From positions 2,358,001 to 2,418,000 of the forward strand of contig NC_087074.1 in NCBI RefSeq assembly GCF_026151205.1: a stretch of 60,000 nucleotides of DNA, in the 5' to 3' direction. Of the stretch, positions 1-10,733 are shown one piece after another. Below the pieces are notes generated by a model. That model worked only from the letters and a program-made list of their open reading frames with translations. It was not told the DNA's origin and did not search any database. Source of the DNA: Bolinopsis microptera (taxonomy: Eukaryota > Ctenophora > Tentaculata > Lobata > Bolinopsidae). A program made the translations under genes and the position numbers. Every line of letters begins with the position of its first letter. Position 1 is the stretch's first letter.

Positions 1-945
1 GAAAAGGCAGTAAGTCCGGACTTACGTCCTTCTCTCAGAAAATAATTGGCCAAAACCGAACATAATGTTTCTCAACAGGGACTTACTTCCTTAGGAATTG
101 CATGCAACAATGTTTCTATACATTAATATGTAGCTCATGTTGTAGAGAATTTTCTACTGAAAATTTTGATACCAATATTGTCATATTTCGAAAATTTGGA
201 CTAACTGCCTTTTCTGAGAAAACGGCAGTATTGGAAATAATCTGATTCTAAATTGTAAGTAATGCGGTGTATTGTGTGCTGTATTGTATAATTGTACATG
301 CTGTATTGTATTGTGTACTGTATTTTGTAATGGATTATACTGGTCTGTACTCTGTATTATTGCATTGTGTCCAATGTAATTTTTGAGCAGATTAATGATT
401 TAATAGTTCAGTGAACTATATTAATTGTTGTTGCTGACAAATACGATAATATGATAGCACTAACACTTTTTAATTTAAGTGTGTTTTGTTAATCAATTTA
501 AATGTAATTGATGAGATTTTCACACAAATATGGAGGATGTAATGAAGTGTGTTTCCTGGATATTTTGGGTATGTTTTAATCGTGTTTGTCCAAATTAAAT
601 GGGTAAGCATTTCCTGATGATAACAGTAATTAACTGAGTGTGTCCAGATTTTACATCAAATTTTCAGCATCATGTGAAATATAATAAGTTCTATTTCCTG
701 GTGTTAATATGATAACCCCCTTACTCCTTAGTAAGGGCTTCCTGAATTTGTGCTCCTGAATGCCTATTTTCCGAATTATAACTTCGTTTTAAGTAGTAAT
801 ATACCTTCACACCAGTATCAACGACCAGGACACGTCTATCTTATCGTATGTTATTGAGTCCACCTTTCACTTAAAGGCTCTAAGATTTATGAAAGTTACT
901 TATTAATTAAATATTGAACTGCCCAGTTATTTTGTTGTATTTCAG
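1..945. other. AT-rich non-coding DNA, probably intron of the kelch gene
   Basis: No open frame with protein-like composition is visible on either strand. The stretch ends in a 3' splice site (TTGTTGTATTTCAG, ending at 945) that leads into the first kelch exon, so it is most simply an intron of that gene. The TGTATTG-rich stretch around 260-360 is low complexity. Confidence 0.5.
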
Positions 946-3047
946 AGCAGTATTATTTGGCGGAAGGACACGCGAAGGCAGAGTATCGGAGTTGTACATT
1001 TTTAACCTAGACACCTTCACCTGGGAAGGGCCCATAGAGACAGGCCCTGGTCCTGAGGCCCGCTCGCTCCACACCTGTACCCGTCTACACGACGATAACG
1101 TACTGTTACTCGGGGGAATGAATGGCAACGGTGACTCAGTCAAAGCTCAGTGGGTTCTTGAAACCGGACCCGACCCGAAATGGAAACGGGTAAGTTATTA
1201 GATTGGTGTCTGCGTACATTGATATGTACATCTTGTAATTCAATTGATCAATTGAGTGCTGATTGCTGATATCGGTGCAAAATACTGGATTTAAAAGTAT
1301 CGCAGCCCTTATATTATGGTTTAAGCCTCAAACTACCATCTTTGTACTTATCTCCTACATATCCTAACTCGAACGTATGTAGCGACAAAGACGCGCGCCA
1401 CAGTGTTATCGGTATTTTCAGTAGCGCGCGAGAGCATATTACCAGTATACTTTAGTTGTGGTGCGCATTGACTATAATATTTTGTGGCTTTTATTTGTGG
1501 CTGTAAAATCTTCAACCATTTCTAGTTTTCTTCAACATTCTGCCCTCCTTTTCACAGTCTCTAGTTATTAATATTTTCTGAGCCGGATAATTTTTATAAT
1601 GGAGACATTTTAAGCTAAAGCGACTTGTAACTCAAGTTCTCAATTTCTACATTGGCAGATTGTGCGAACGCGTGCGCGCATTTGTTACTAAAAATAACGA
1701 ACTAAATCGTGAAGTTGTTTTGCTGCAATTTCTGCAACGGCCAGTCATTGTGCCAATTTGACTTTCGATTACAACAATTATAATAAATAGCATTCTTTAT
1801 AAAAGACTGTCTATAAATTTATCGCATAGTTGACGGTCTCATTTTAGCTTAAGATCGAGTAATAATTCTAAACCAACGTTATTTCATCAGGTGGAGCTAT
1901 GTGATGAGGAACTGTGTGCCCGCACTTGGCATACCACAGCGTCTTACAACGTGTCGGAGCAATGCTCAGAGTTGTTGGTATTTGGGGGAAGCCCTGACAA
2001 CATCTGGCAACCGAAACACAAATACTGGGCTAACATGGTCCGCTTTAATTACGGTAAGAAACACTAGGAATATTATTATCACAATTATAATTGGAAACTT
2101 TCTTTTTGTACGACAGCCCACGTCCTAACTCTCCTCACGTCCGAAAAGGGCGTTTCTCTTGTATCAAATATGAGAAATAAGAAGTTGCATAGTAACCATG
2201 GTAACGGCGTTGAACGCGCACGTGCAAATATTTGCGAGCGACATTTTGATCGGTTTTGTTGTTATTATGTTGTGTTCAGAGCGAGCAACATTTGAATAGG
2301 CTGTATATTCGGTTGTGACGGATATTTTTTGATTCGATAAAAACTGACTACCAAAGAATACTATTATTTTCCTCCCTGTGATCACGGGTTTTCTAGTATT
2401 ATACAATTTTGACTTTCATGTGTGTTTCTTAAAGAAACGCAAATAAAAGTATGTTTGTTCGGAAGTGAAAGTATGTTTGTTCTGGAGTGAAAATATGTTT
2501 GTTCTGGAGTTATAATCTGTTTGTTCTGGAGTTATAATCTGTTTGTTCTGGAGTTATAATCTGTGTGTTGTGGAGTTATAATCTGTTTTTTTTTTTCAGG
2601 AGTAAAGCCGTTATACGAGATGTGTTTAGACTACATTAGTCAGAGGAACACAGATCAGCCTCAAAATGACGATTTAGTTACAGATATTCTCTCAAGGTCA
2701 GTGCCCTTTACTTTTTACCTGAACGTGATAATATCCTTACCGTACTGACATATATATAATTGCCTTACTATTCTTCTTTGACACGTTCTATATTGTCGAG
2801 AACTGTTAAAAATGCAATTTGAGCCATTTAAAATAAAAAGAAGGAAACTTTATCAAGTATTACTTTCCAAAATCTAGTTTGCAATTTATAAGTTTTATAA
2901 GTTGAATTTTGTACAAAAAATGATAAATATAAAAATGATAAATAACTTTTCTGCAGAAAAAAGGTGATGGAAGCGGCGTCCTGTTCTTTTATAGACTCAG
3001 TTCCTATATACGACATGGAGTCCATCGGGCCTACTTCTGCCTCTTGA
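946..3047 (+). CDS. Kelch-repeat protein, C-terminal part (four exons, 5' end outside window)
   Basis: Exons 946-1189, 1891-2053, 2600-2696 and 2957-3047 join in phase (0, 1, 2) and end at a TGA at 3045-3047. The first exon reads AVLFGGRTREG, then ELYIFNLDTFTWEG and a second VLLLGGMNGNG. The second reads RTWHTTASY and LLVFGGSPDNIW. These are kelch beta-propeller blades (a double glycine after hydrophobic residues, then spaced Tyr/Trp). The third exon (LYEMCLDYI) and fourth (SFIDSVPIYDMES) form a non-kelch tail. Donors are GTAAGT, GTAAGA and a weaker GTCAGT; the acceptor of exon 3 follows a T-run. Kelch propellers usually act as protein-binding modules, often as ubiquitin-ligase substrate receptors or actin binders. 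Which subfamily this is cannot be told without the N-terminus; the layout loosely recalls KLHDC1/2-type proteins. The kelch identity and exon joins are secure. Confidence 0.85.
2449..2586. repeat. 22-bp minisatellite in a kelch-gene intron
   Basis: About six units of a 22-bp repeat built on TGTTTGTTCTGGAG followed by TTATAATC or TGAAAAT. It lies directly upstream of the T-run and acceptor of the exon starting at 2600. Confidence 0.85.
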
Positions 3048-3529
3048 ACCGTATTACCGACTACACTGCATGCAGTCACTACATGCACACTACACTGTAG
3101 TCACTACAGCAGTTTATTTTATCATCAGCGAGAGATTTGAACTTTATACTTCTGTCAGGACTTTGCACCGGTAAGATTCTGTAGTTTTGTTCAATAATAA
3201 TAAACATTTCAGTGCAGAAATAGGACAATTGGATTTCAAATAAGTTCCAAGATTGAGGCAATGTTCTACTCTATTTCAAGGCAACAAGGTTGTGTGTGAA
3301 ATCTTGTGTGATTCTGATTCATTCTCCTGATTTCTTATTGTTTGAAATGTCAAGAGGAGAATCTTGTGAGTTTTGAGTGAACTATTTGTACTGAAGCAAT
3401 GTATAATTTCATGTAGTAATATCTTATTGTTATTTGATTTGTGTGTTTTCGATAGTCTGTTATGGAAACAGCTGTTTTGGGGTAAAAGTTATTTTGATAA
3501 GTTTATTTCGAGGGGTATTTAACTGTGTA

Positions 3530-3535
3530 AATAAA
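3530..3535 (+). promoter_or_regulatory. Candidate poly(A) signal of the kelch gene
   Basis: AATAAA about 480 bases past the TGA, followed by TTATTATTGTTGTTG (T/GT-rich). It is the first well-placed hexamer on this strand after the stop. A hexamer alone is weak evidence. Confidence 0.4.
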
Positions 3536-4328
3536 TATTATTATTGTTGTTGTGTTACAGTTAATGTATAGATTGTATAATCTGAGTTTATATGTACCGT
3601 AAATAGAAAGCTTCTGTGGAAAACTAAGATATTTCCATACATTAATCTTAGATTAACTTTTGTGTCAAATCCAAAACTTTCAAACATGGTCATACTTTGC
3701 ACATTACTTATTTTCAGACGACTTTTGATTTGGTTTTGAAAAGAGTGTAAAATTAGATTTTTTAACTTCTCCGTCAGCAACAAAAAAACTGATGCTTCGC
3801 TGCAAAATATATATTACATACATATTATATTGTTATTAGAAAAGTTTAGCCGTGGGTACCAGCCAGGAAGTGGTTCAGTTTTTTTTAATGCTTGATGGCG
3901 ATTTTCGACGCTTGCAGTATAATCGACTAATCGTAATTCATATTCAGTAATACTGGGATTTTGTAAGTTACTGCTGCTAGTTCAATAAAAATCGCTGTCA
4001 TGTTTCAAACAAACATCCTCCTTCATATCACACCGTGTGATCACCTGTGAGAATTGTATCTGTATAATTTCTGTAATTCTCCTTCTACTGACGAGATTCT
4101 CGTTAGTAAATGAACGATTTTATTTCCTGCAAAGATTTCGTCTCTTTATTTCAATTTATTTGTGGACTGTAGCAAATCGTAATTAATTGTCACTTAACCA
4201 CAAACCAAAGATCAAACATTTTGTTTGAATGACATAAATTTACTATTATACTCTCGCTGTCACGTTACTTTAATCAAATCTTTCCGTGGGTTGACCTTAC
4301 CTTTAGTCAGTGTAATAAGCGCCATGAC
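3536..4328. other. Intergenic AT-rich DNA, nothing recognised
   Basis: Short chance frames only; none has recognisable motifs or flanking splice sites. Confidence 0.5.
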
Positions 4329-4370
4329 GCTGAGTGCGCCTGTGTGTACGTACACACAGGCGCACTCAGC
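4329..4370. repeat. Perfect 42-bp palindrome
   Basis: Two 21-bp arms with no spacer, symmetric about 4349/4350 (centre TGTGTGTACGTACACACA, outer ends GCTGAGTGCGCC and GGCGCACTCAGC). The symmetry stops sharply at both ends. Confidence 0.95.
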
Positions 4371-4739
4371 ACAGGCTATATCTCCACCGAAAGCACACAA
4401 ATTGCGCGCATTGCTGTAACTTCTTTCAAACTTCATGAATCGAGATAGTGAAGTCTCTCTCTCTGTTCTGGTCAACAGTTTCTGGCATCTTACTAAAAAG
4501 ATGGAGGCCTTATCACCGTGCCCACAGAATGCAACTCCTGCTAGCTGCATGCCAGGACTCCCAAAGTATATACGAAATCATAAAATAATAAATATCAATG
4601 CAACAGACCCCTGGAGTCTTGAAGCTGTCACTACCTGTCTCAGAGCAAACCCACTTCCGTTGTAGTACTTCTGCGGGCAGACAAGGGATTTCCGAGCCTG
4701 GGAGATATGTCTCTATGCGGAGATGGGCCTAGGTTGAGT

Positions 4740-5243
4740 TCCTAGTATGGGATTTAGCGAAATTTCCTGGTGAAGAATCCTAGGAGGTTACCCAAAAGGG
4801 CTTTCCCTATCCAGTCTTGTCGACTGTTCCACAAATTTGAAGATATGATTGTAGTTAACTGTTGTTAAGGTAGAGTTTACCAATTATCCTCATTCTAAAC
4901 GTCATGATCTGGATGCACTTGCAGAGGAGGTGCTGGGATATTTCTGCTTCTCCTGAAAAGTGTTCACAATCTTGCGTCTCGAATTTGACGTTGTTTGCCA
5001 CGTTCTGAAAATAAACTAGTGTGTAGTGGGCTGTGACCTATCCTGAAAGCGACCATGTTAGCCATCTGATGTGAGTTCCAGAAAAATTAAAGTTCCTGTA
5101 TTTATATTTGTGGAGGAACATCTCAAGTGGAATGTTCCTTAGTCACTGAGTGTGGCCTATTTGGGAGGAAGGGTTCTGGTCCTATGGGGATGTTGTTGGA
5201 TTGATCGTCCCTTGCGAATTCGTCCGATAGTTCTTTAAGTTTA
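4740..5243 (-). pseudogene. Decayed LINE fragment, RNase H domain end
   Basis: Read on the minus strand, 5243 to about 5150 gives ELSDEFARDD followed by IPIGPEPFLP. This resembles the end of the RNase H domain of non-LTR retrotransposons (an 'ADELAR' helix, then 'GPEPFLP'). Further on, 4948-4916 gives EISQHLLCKC, the usual 'ETSEHLLCEC' zinc-knuckle-like motif after that domain. The two parts lie in different frames with several stops between, so this is a dead relic. No reverse transcriptase part is seen next to it. The family assignment is from memory of the domain and not from a search. Confidence 0.6.
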
Positions 5244-5309
5244 CTGGATCGAACGAAGTTCTACTCGACGAGAATACCAAGTGAGTTGAGTTGGTCTCAT
5301 GTTGATAAT

Positions 5310-5528
5310 GATTGACGATGTCAACCCTTCCAGATCGTTGCTCTGCTTCGCAGAGCAATGATCTTGTCTTCGATGCGAAGCAAGAATGCTAGTTTGCGCG
5401 GCGCGTCGTTGACGGATGTTACTCGTCTAAATTTCTTCGAAGTAGCGCGCGCCGTTTTCTTCGAAGTAGCGCGCGCCGGGCCAGACCATTAACAATGGTC
5501 AAGGCATGTCGAAGCGGCGAAGTCCTCC
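5310..5528. mobile_element. Short non-autonomous element, family M2, long copy
   Basis: It begins ATTGACGATGTCAACCC and ends GAAGTCCTCC. The same two ends bound an 88-bp copy at 55819-55906. Inside are a hairpin (GCTCTGC-TTC-GCAGAGC, 5340-5356), a tandem pair of TTCTTCGAAGTAGCGCGCGC units (about 5430-5478) and the GC-rich block GGGCCAGACCATTAACAATG, also found at 56085-56110. No coding capacity. No clear target duplication flanks this copy. Confidence 0.65.
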
Positions 5529-5641
5529 AAGTCTCATGAGATGTTCAAAACGAACCTGGAGTTAAAACTGGTGCTGTTAAGCGCTTTAAATGCAGCCTGG
5601 GAATCTGAAAGTGAGAGGAATTTATGATTGATGGAGATCCT

Positions 5642-5856
5642 TTAATTGACGATGTCAATTCATGGCAGCTCGGCGCGGCACAGTAGCGCATCTCGCCGAT
5701 CTAGTCAGAGAGCACGTGTGGCGTTGTAGCGCGATGCGTTACTGTGCCGCGCCGCGCACTCAATGAGGCTTCTCACAGCGACATCAGACATGGTTAGATC
5801 GGCGAGATGCGCTACTGTGCCGCGCCGAGCTGCCATGAATTGACATCGTCAATTAA
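5642..5856. mobile_element. MITE-like element with 62-bp perfect terminal inverted repeats
   Basis: The left arm 5642-5703 (TTAATTGACGATGTCAATTC...) is exactly mirrored by 5795-5856. The ~90-bp middle has no ORF. A truncated copy (56312-56445) with a 9-bp target duplication shows that this is mobile DNA. It directly abuts the 5' end of the LINE fragment that follows. The ends share the TTGACGATGTCAA motif with family M2. Confidence 0.85.
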
Positions 5857-6608
5857 CCGTGGAACAACAGCATTATTACACCCATACACAAAAAAGGCGA
5901 CAAAGATAATTCTGGCAATTACAGAGCAGTTGCTGTGAGTATAATCGGGAAACTATTCTCGACCATCATGTTAAACAGGATAATCAAGTTCAAAAATGAA
6001 TACAATGTACAACCCGGACCCCATAAATCAACTTGGCTTCGCTAAAGGAGCTCAAAAATACGACCACATACTCACACTCAACACCATTACGTCTAAATAC
6101 AAAAAGCTCAAGGTTCTTGTCTATGCTGTTTTTGTGGACTTCCGGAAAGCATTCGACTCTGTTTGCCGTGAAGCTCTTTTCTTAAAATTAGCTAAACTAG
6201 GTATCACTGGCAAAACATTTAATGTTCTTAAACATATGTATAAAAATTCCACTGGCCAGATAAAACTATTTGGATTTGTCAGCGACAAATTTGATATCAA
6301 TAAAGGAACTGAACCTAGGGTCATCCACTTTCCCCTGATCTTTTTAAGATATACATCAGAGATCTTTCCAATCGACTAGAATATGATAACTGTTCGAAAG
6401 TAATGAACCAACTTATCAGTCACTTACTATGGGCAGATGATCTGATACTCTTGGCACTGGACCCCAAAACCCTCCAAAAGCAACTCGATGCTTTGAACAA
6501 TTTGTGCTTGGAATGGGGCGTCAAAATTAATGTAGATAAAACTAAACTCATGAAATTTAATGCCCGTTTTGATAATTATCAGCCAGTTCCCCTCAAAATT
6601 GGTAATCA
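5857..6608 (+). pseudogene. Non-LTR retrotransposon reverse transcriptase, frameshifted (LINE A, part 1)
   Basis: Reverse transcriptase motifs appear in order on the plus strand but across frames: KKGDKDNSGNYRAVAV (about 5887), NQLGFAKGAQ (about 6026), VFVDFRKAFDSV (about 6128), PLSPDLFKIYIRDL (about 6330) and LLWADDLILLA (6427-6459), the catalytic 'ADD'. At least two frameshifts (near 6015 and 6315) break the frame, so it is inactive. The 5' part (endonuclease) is missing where the MITE abuts. The 3' part continues after an inserted repeat, at 7045. The overall pattern is LINE-type; the clade is not determined. Confidence 0.85.
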
Positions 6609-7044
6609 CAAGTATAAAATAATACGTGCGTGCGCGGCTTGAGTCGCGCCGCATAAGAACGGATGTGTGCAGGGGCTGGAGTACGCTTGTATGTAGATTA
6701 ATGAAATGTTGCATTGTAAATATTGAGAATTGACGATATATTATGATCTAATAGTAATTTTTACAAAGCTGGCTTTGGATTTAGGTAAGATTATAATTTA
6801 TTAAAAAAACCACGGATAGTTTAAATTTATTTCTATAATCATAAACAATTTAATCCTGTTTTCAAGAATTCGCGGCTTTGGCGGCCAGTTATTGACTTAT
6901 ACATTAAATTGAATTTTAAATAGAAATGTGAATATATTAAAATTTAAAACTTTCAAAACGGAGGCTTATAAATATTATTATATTATGATTGTAAAATAAA
7001 GGATAAAATTTTAAATTTGTTTCACTAAAATTTGTTTCACTACT
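6609..7044 (+). mobile_element. Dispersed repeat R1, copy a (5'-truncated), inserted in LINE A
   Basis: From AAGTATAAAATAATACGTG onward it matches 10275-10733 and the reverse complement of 55577-56165 over its whole length. It interrupts the LINE frame between IGNH and YLGIEI. It carries AATAAA near its 3' end and finishes with a doublet of AAATTTGTTTCACT. It has no ORF, so it is probably a non-autonomous retroposon or the 3' untranslated part of one. Confidence 0.8.
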
Positions 7045-7366
7045 TGTTAGAAGAAGTCGAGTTATACTGTTATCTAGGAATCGAAATACACAGATCCGGC
7101 TCATTCACAAATCCCTCTTGTTCACTGCACTAAAAGAGTGTCATTGCAGTAAACCACTTTTCAAGCAACAAAACATCATAGCTTTCAAAAATTTGTATAC
7201 ATATCACACATTTATGGAAGTTTTTAAAATACTAAAACTAATGTGCCCAACATCACTGCAACAGTATTCTTCTCTAGAAATAATAATAAATACGACACTT
7301 CAATTTACAGAATGCTTGCTAGAGATAAGACAAAATATTATCAGACTATACATGCAGCATGAGTAA
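7045..7366 (+). pseudogene. LINE A, part 2 (C-terminal region of the ORF)
   Basis: It resumes the LINE frame with LYCYLGIEIHRSGSF (a 'FLGV/YLGI' thumb motif), then SKPLFKQQNII and FKNLYTYHTFMEVFKI. LINE B downstream has the closely similar SKPLFKNQKLLTVHNLYKYT, which supports the identification. Frame is lost before 7366, where the next insertion begins. Confidence 0.75.
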
Positions 7367-7825
7367 CTGGTGGATAAGCCTTCGGTAAAAACGGATCCGG
7401 AAAAGTCAATGCGGCACTCGGGTCCTTGGTATTGTCGTCGGTATATTGTCCATTATCTACGTTCTGCTTTCGTAGTTTAAACAATAGTGAGTTCTAAATA
7501 TACAGCTTTAAACCGATTAAGTATGAATGAATGAAATACCTGACAATCCGCACTCTTATAATCCAAAAGCATGAGTAACTCGTAGTGATGTATGATTTCT
7601 AGAAACTTTAAATTAAATTTGGCGCTCACAGGTCCTCATGAATATGTGATCGCCGCATAAGGTTCTGTAAATGCGCAGGGCACCTTCAAGCTTAAATTAT
7701 TCACCTTACTGAGGCAGTCAACCAACGCACGGCTTTATTTTTATGATATGATATGTTTTGATTGTTATTAATAAATACCAAAATTTAAATTTGTTTTCCT
7801 AAAAATTTGTTTTCCTGAAACCACT
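7367..7825 (+). mobile_element. Second non-coding insertion in LINE A
   Basis: A 459-bp stretch without ORF separates two in-register parts of the LINE. It ends with AATAAATACC and a tandem doublet of AAATTTGTTTTCCT, the same 3'-end design as R1 but a different suffix. The left boundary is approximate. Confidence 0.6.
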
Positions 7826-7828
7826 CTC

Positions 7829-7981
7829 ATTTCACAAATCCCATCTAATGACTTTATATCAAGATCCACCAAAATTTGGAGCACAATAGCACCTAAACTT
7901 AAGCTTTTTGACTACTCCTACAAGATAAGCCTTGCTAAAAGTCGCCTAAAAAAGACACTCCTAAAGCTGCAACACTCCTAA
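7829..7981 (+). pseudogene. LINE A, part 3 (last 50 codons)
   Basis: One open frame to a TAA: KIWSTIAPKLKLFDYSYK and then a Lys-rich LKKTLLKLQ end. This is the usual basic C-terminus of such LINE proteins ('W N.. P..LK ... F K..LK..L'). It follows the insertion at 7367-7825. Confidence 0.7.
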
Positions 7982-7982
7982 C

Positions 7983-8062
7983 GGCCAGGTAGCGCAGTTG
8001 GTTAGAACGCCAGCTTTGCAATCGTGAGGTTGCGGGTTCAAATCCCACTGTCTGCCTGGTCG
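7983..8062 (+). mobile_element. tRNA-derived SINE head or tRNA-like pseudogene
   Basis: It carries an A box TAGCGCAGTTGG (7990-8001) and a B box GGTTCAAATCC (8035-8045) at tRNA spacing, and a 7-bp acceptor-like stem (GGCCAGG at 7983 with CCTGGTC at 8055). The loop TTTGCAA would carry TGC (Ala). Its anticodon stem does not pair, and six extra bases lie between the T stem and the acceptor strand, so it is not a functional tRNA. The tail runs on to a poly(C) tract. Confidence 0.65.
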
Positions 8063-8113
8063 TGGGGTGAGCGTTTTTGACGTTCAGCTAAGGATACTGA
8101 GTGGTCTATGCAG

Positions 8114-8133
8114 CCCCCCCCCCCCCCCCCCCC
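8114..8133. repeat. Poly(C) tract, 20 bases
   Basis: An uninterrupted run of C between the SINE-like unit and LINE B. It marks the junction of two insertions. Confidence 0.95.
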
Positions 8134-9136
8134 GGTCTATCACATAAATGACATCCGAAACTCATCAATTATAGGAACGTTTATACTATTTGCCGATGAC
8201 ACTAACATATTTATTGAAGAAACATGTGTCAGAAGACTGTACGAAAAGGGAAATGAAGTTTTAGCATCTGTTTATAAGTATATGAAACTAAACTTATTAC
8301 ATATTAACATTAAGAAATGCTGTTTTATCCACTTTAGACCGTCACGTGCCAAAGAGGAAGTAGAAAATGACGAGAACATATTAACTTTGAACAATGTTGT
8401 CATTAAAAAAGTCCAAGAAGCTAAATTTCTAGGTGTCATTATCGATGATCAACTTAATTGGAAAACTCACACACGGTCACTTAACTCAAAACTTAAATGT
8501 GAAGTAGGTAAGTTATGCAGAATACGACACATTGTCCCTAAACAGTATTATAAGGATTTATACCATACTTTATTCGAATCACATTTGGGATTTGGAATAT
8601 CTGTATGGGGTGGTATTAGCAACAACCGACTCGAACCTCTCTTTAAAACACAGAAAAAGTGTATAAGAATTCTATTTGGGGATAAAGAAGCTTACTTAGA
8701 AAAATTTAGAACTTGTGCCCGGACACGACCATTTGGTGAGCAAAGACTAGGTGTGGACTTTTACAAAAAAGAACACTCTAAGCCCTTGTTTAAGAATCAG
8801 AAATTGTTAACTGTTCACAACCTGTATAAGTACACTTGTCTCTTAGAACTATTCAAAATTAATAAGTTAGAGGAACCATTATCACTGTACTCATCATTTA
8901 ACAGGTCACCACGACGAGAGGATTATTTCATCACATCACAACCATCCTCACAATTCATCTACCAATCATCCTACATGTGGAACAGCTGTCGACAAACATC
9001 AAGTAAGATAAGTTTTAATACTCCGACAAACGGGTTTAAGAATACATTGAAAATTGCTTTACAAGAATTGCAATTCAAGCATGATACACTTGATTGGTGT
9101 GAGCTTAATTTTGCCACGAATAAGCTCAAGTTTTGA
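8134..9136 (+). CDS. LINE B: reverse transcriptase C-terminal two-thirds, open to its stop
   Basis: An open frame to the TGA at 9134-9136. It starts abruptly at VYHINDIRNSS just before the catalytic motif FILFADDTNIF, then has KFLGVIIDDQLNW (thumb), LFESHLGFGISVWG and a Lys-rich end. This is a 5'-truncated non-LTR retrotransposon of the CR1/Jockey-like type ('FADDTN', 'FLGV.ID..L.W'). The fingers domain and endonuclease are missing, so the enzyme cannot be active. The rest has no internal stop, so insertion was fairly recent. The upstream ATG in the poly(C) region is not a natural start. Confidence 0.85.
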
Positions 9137-9766
9137 TTAATGTGAGTTACTAAAATAACCACTTATCTTTCCTCATACATGCAACCACTGCACTCCAACT
9201 AAACACATTATTTACCACAGTCCACACACCATACTCCACAGATGATATATTTATATATATACACACAAACACACTAGTACCGAACAATTGCACTGTAAAA
9301 CATGCTCACGATACACTCAAAATTAGAAATATTCGGCTCGTATATGAAACTTAGCGACTTACACTCAGTGTACACCCAGTGTTAACCAGTATTACACACT
9401 AGTAAATTCTACGTAACGCGCGAAAACAATAATTCTGTAGCGTTTTCATTGTCACATTTCACGTCGACGGGATTAAACGCGCGCGCGCGTAACAACTTAT
9501 CTTACTGCTAACTCAGCGACTAAACACACAACGACTTTGACAATTGACAGATGACTAAACAATTGTGAGTTATGACGGACATATATTAACTGTATGGGTC
9601 AACTACTGAAACTATATTGTTTACTATCTTATTCATTATACTGGACATGAGATGACGAAGTATCTTAAGCAGCACTTTATACCCCCACTTAGAACTTGAT
9701 TAGTCACGAACAATAGAATCATCAAAAACCAATACAATAAAACATCTTGATCAATTAATGCCTAGC
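9137..9766. other. Non-coding; probable LINE B 3' flank
   Basis: Rich in ACACAC and ACTCCA. It contains a short GCGCGCGCG run (9479-9487). No frame or fold recognised. Confidence 0.4.
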
Positions 9767-10733
9767 AGCACCAGACAGCAGCCGTGTACCTTTTTCGACT
9801 CCGTGGAGTCCCTGATGGACTTTTGTTTACTTTTGTTAATAATCGGACCAACCTTTCTTTCTCGAAACATGTATCCTATTGTATTTCATTATAGTATTAA
9901 GATGTGAAGATATACTAGATATTACAACGAAATAGAGGTATACCAAATTGGCCCTTGATATGAACTATAACCGTGTTGATGGTTTTAAATTTTGTATGTT
10001 GTAAGCACTTTAGTTTGTGAAGCGTTTACTCCTCCCCCTCAGCAAGACAGCTAGATTATAGATTAATGATAATAATTGTCAAATGTCGTTATATATTATA
10101 TAAAAGTTATAAATGTTCAATAGTTGTAGAGCGACTTCAAGAGTAGTGGTCCACAGGGGTCCGAAAAAGCCGTACAGGCACTTGGGTCCTTATCCTTGTC
10201 ACTAATCTCAATTGGATTCGGTTTACACAAAGCATGAACATTTAGACGTACACATTGACACGATATTTATTAGAAAGCAAAAAGTATAAAATAATACGTG
10301 CGTGCACGGCTTGAGCCGCGCCGCATAAGAACGGATGCGTACAGGGGCTGGAGTACGCTTGTATGTAAATTAATGAAATGTTGCATTGTAAATATTTAGA
10401 ATTGACGATATATTTTGATCTAAAAGTAAATTTTACAAAGCTGGCTTTGGATTTAGGTAAGATTATAATTTATTTTTAAAAAAACCACGGATAATTTTAA
10501 ATTTATTTCTATTTGTCGTATAATCATAAACAATTTAATCATGTTTTTAAGAATGCGCGGCTTTGGCGGCCAGTTATTGACTTATACATTAAATTGAATT
10601 TTAAATAGAAATGTGAATATATTAAAATTTAAAACTTTCAAAACGGAGGCTTATAAATATTATTATATTATGATTGTAAAATAAAGGATAAAATTTTAAA
10701 ATTTGTTTCACTAAAAAAATTTGTTTCACTCAG
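9767..10733 (+). mobile_element. Dispersed repeat R1, copy b (longest uninterrupted copy)
   Basis: From GCAGCACCAGACAGCAG (about 9767) to the terminal doublet of AAATTTGTTTCACT (about 10733) this aligns by eye with the reverse complement of 56858-55577, apart from elements inserted there. It contains a GGTCCACAGG...CCGAAAAAGCCGTAC block, ACGTGCGTGC, the CGCGGCTTTGGCGGCC block and AATAAA near the 3' end. No ORF above about 60 codons. Confidence 0.8.

Noticed and set aside
4225-4665. Short frames on both strands around the palindrome
   Set aside because: No domain, splice context or codon bias; explained by chance.
7983-8062. Functional tRNA-Ala (TGC)
   Set aside because: The anticodon stem does not pair and six bases are inserted before the acceptor strand.
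9805-9825. Hammerhead ribozyme core at CCCTGATGGAC in repeat R1
   Set aside because: The consensus CTGANGA is not met (CTGATGG) and no GAAA-containing partner with matching stems was found.
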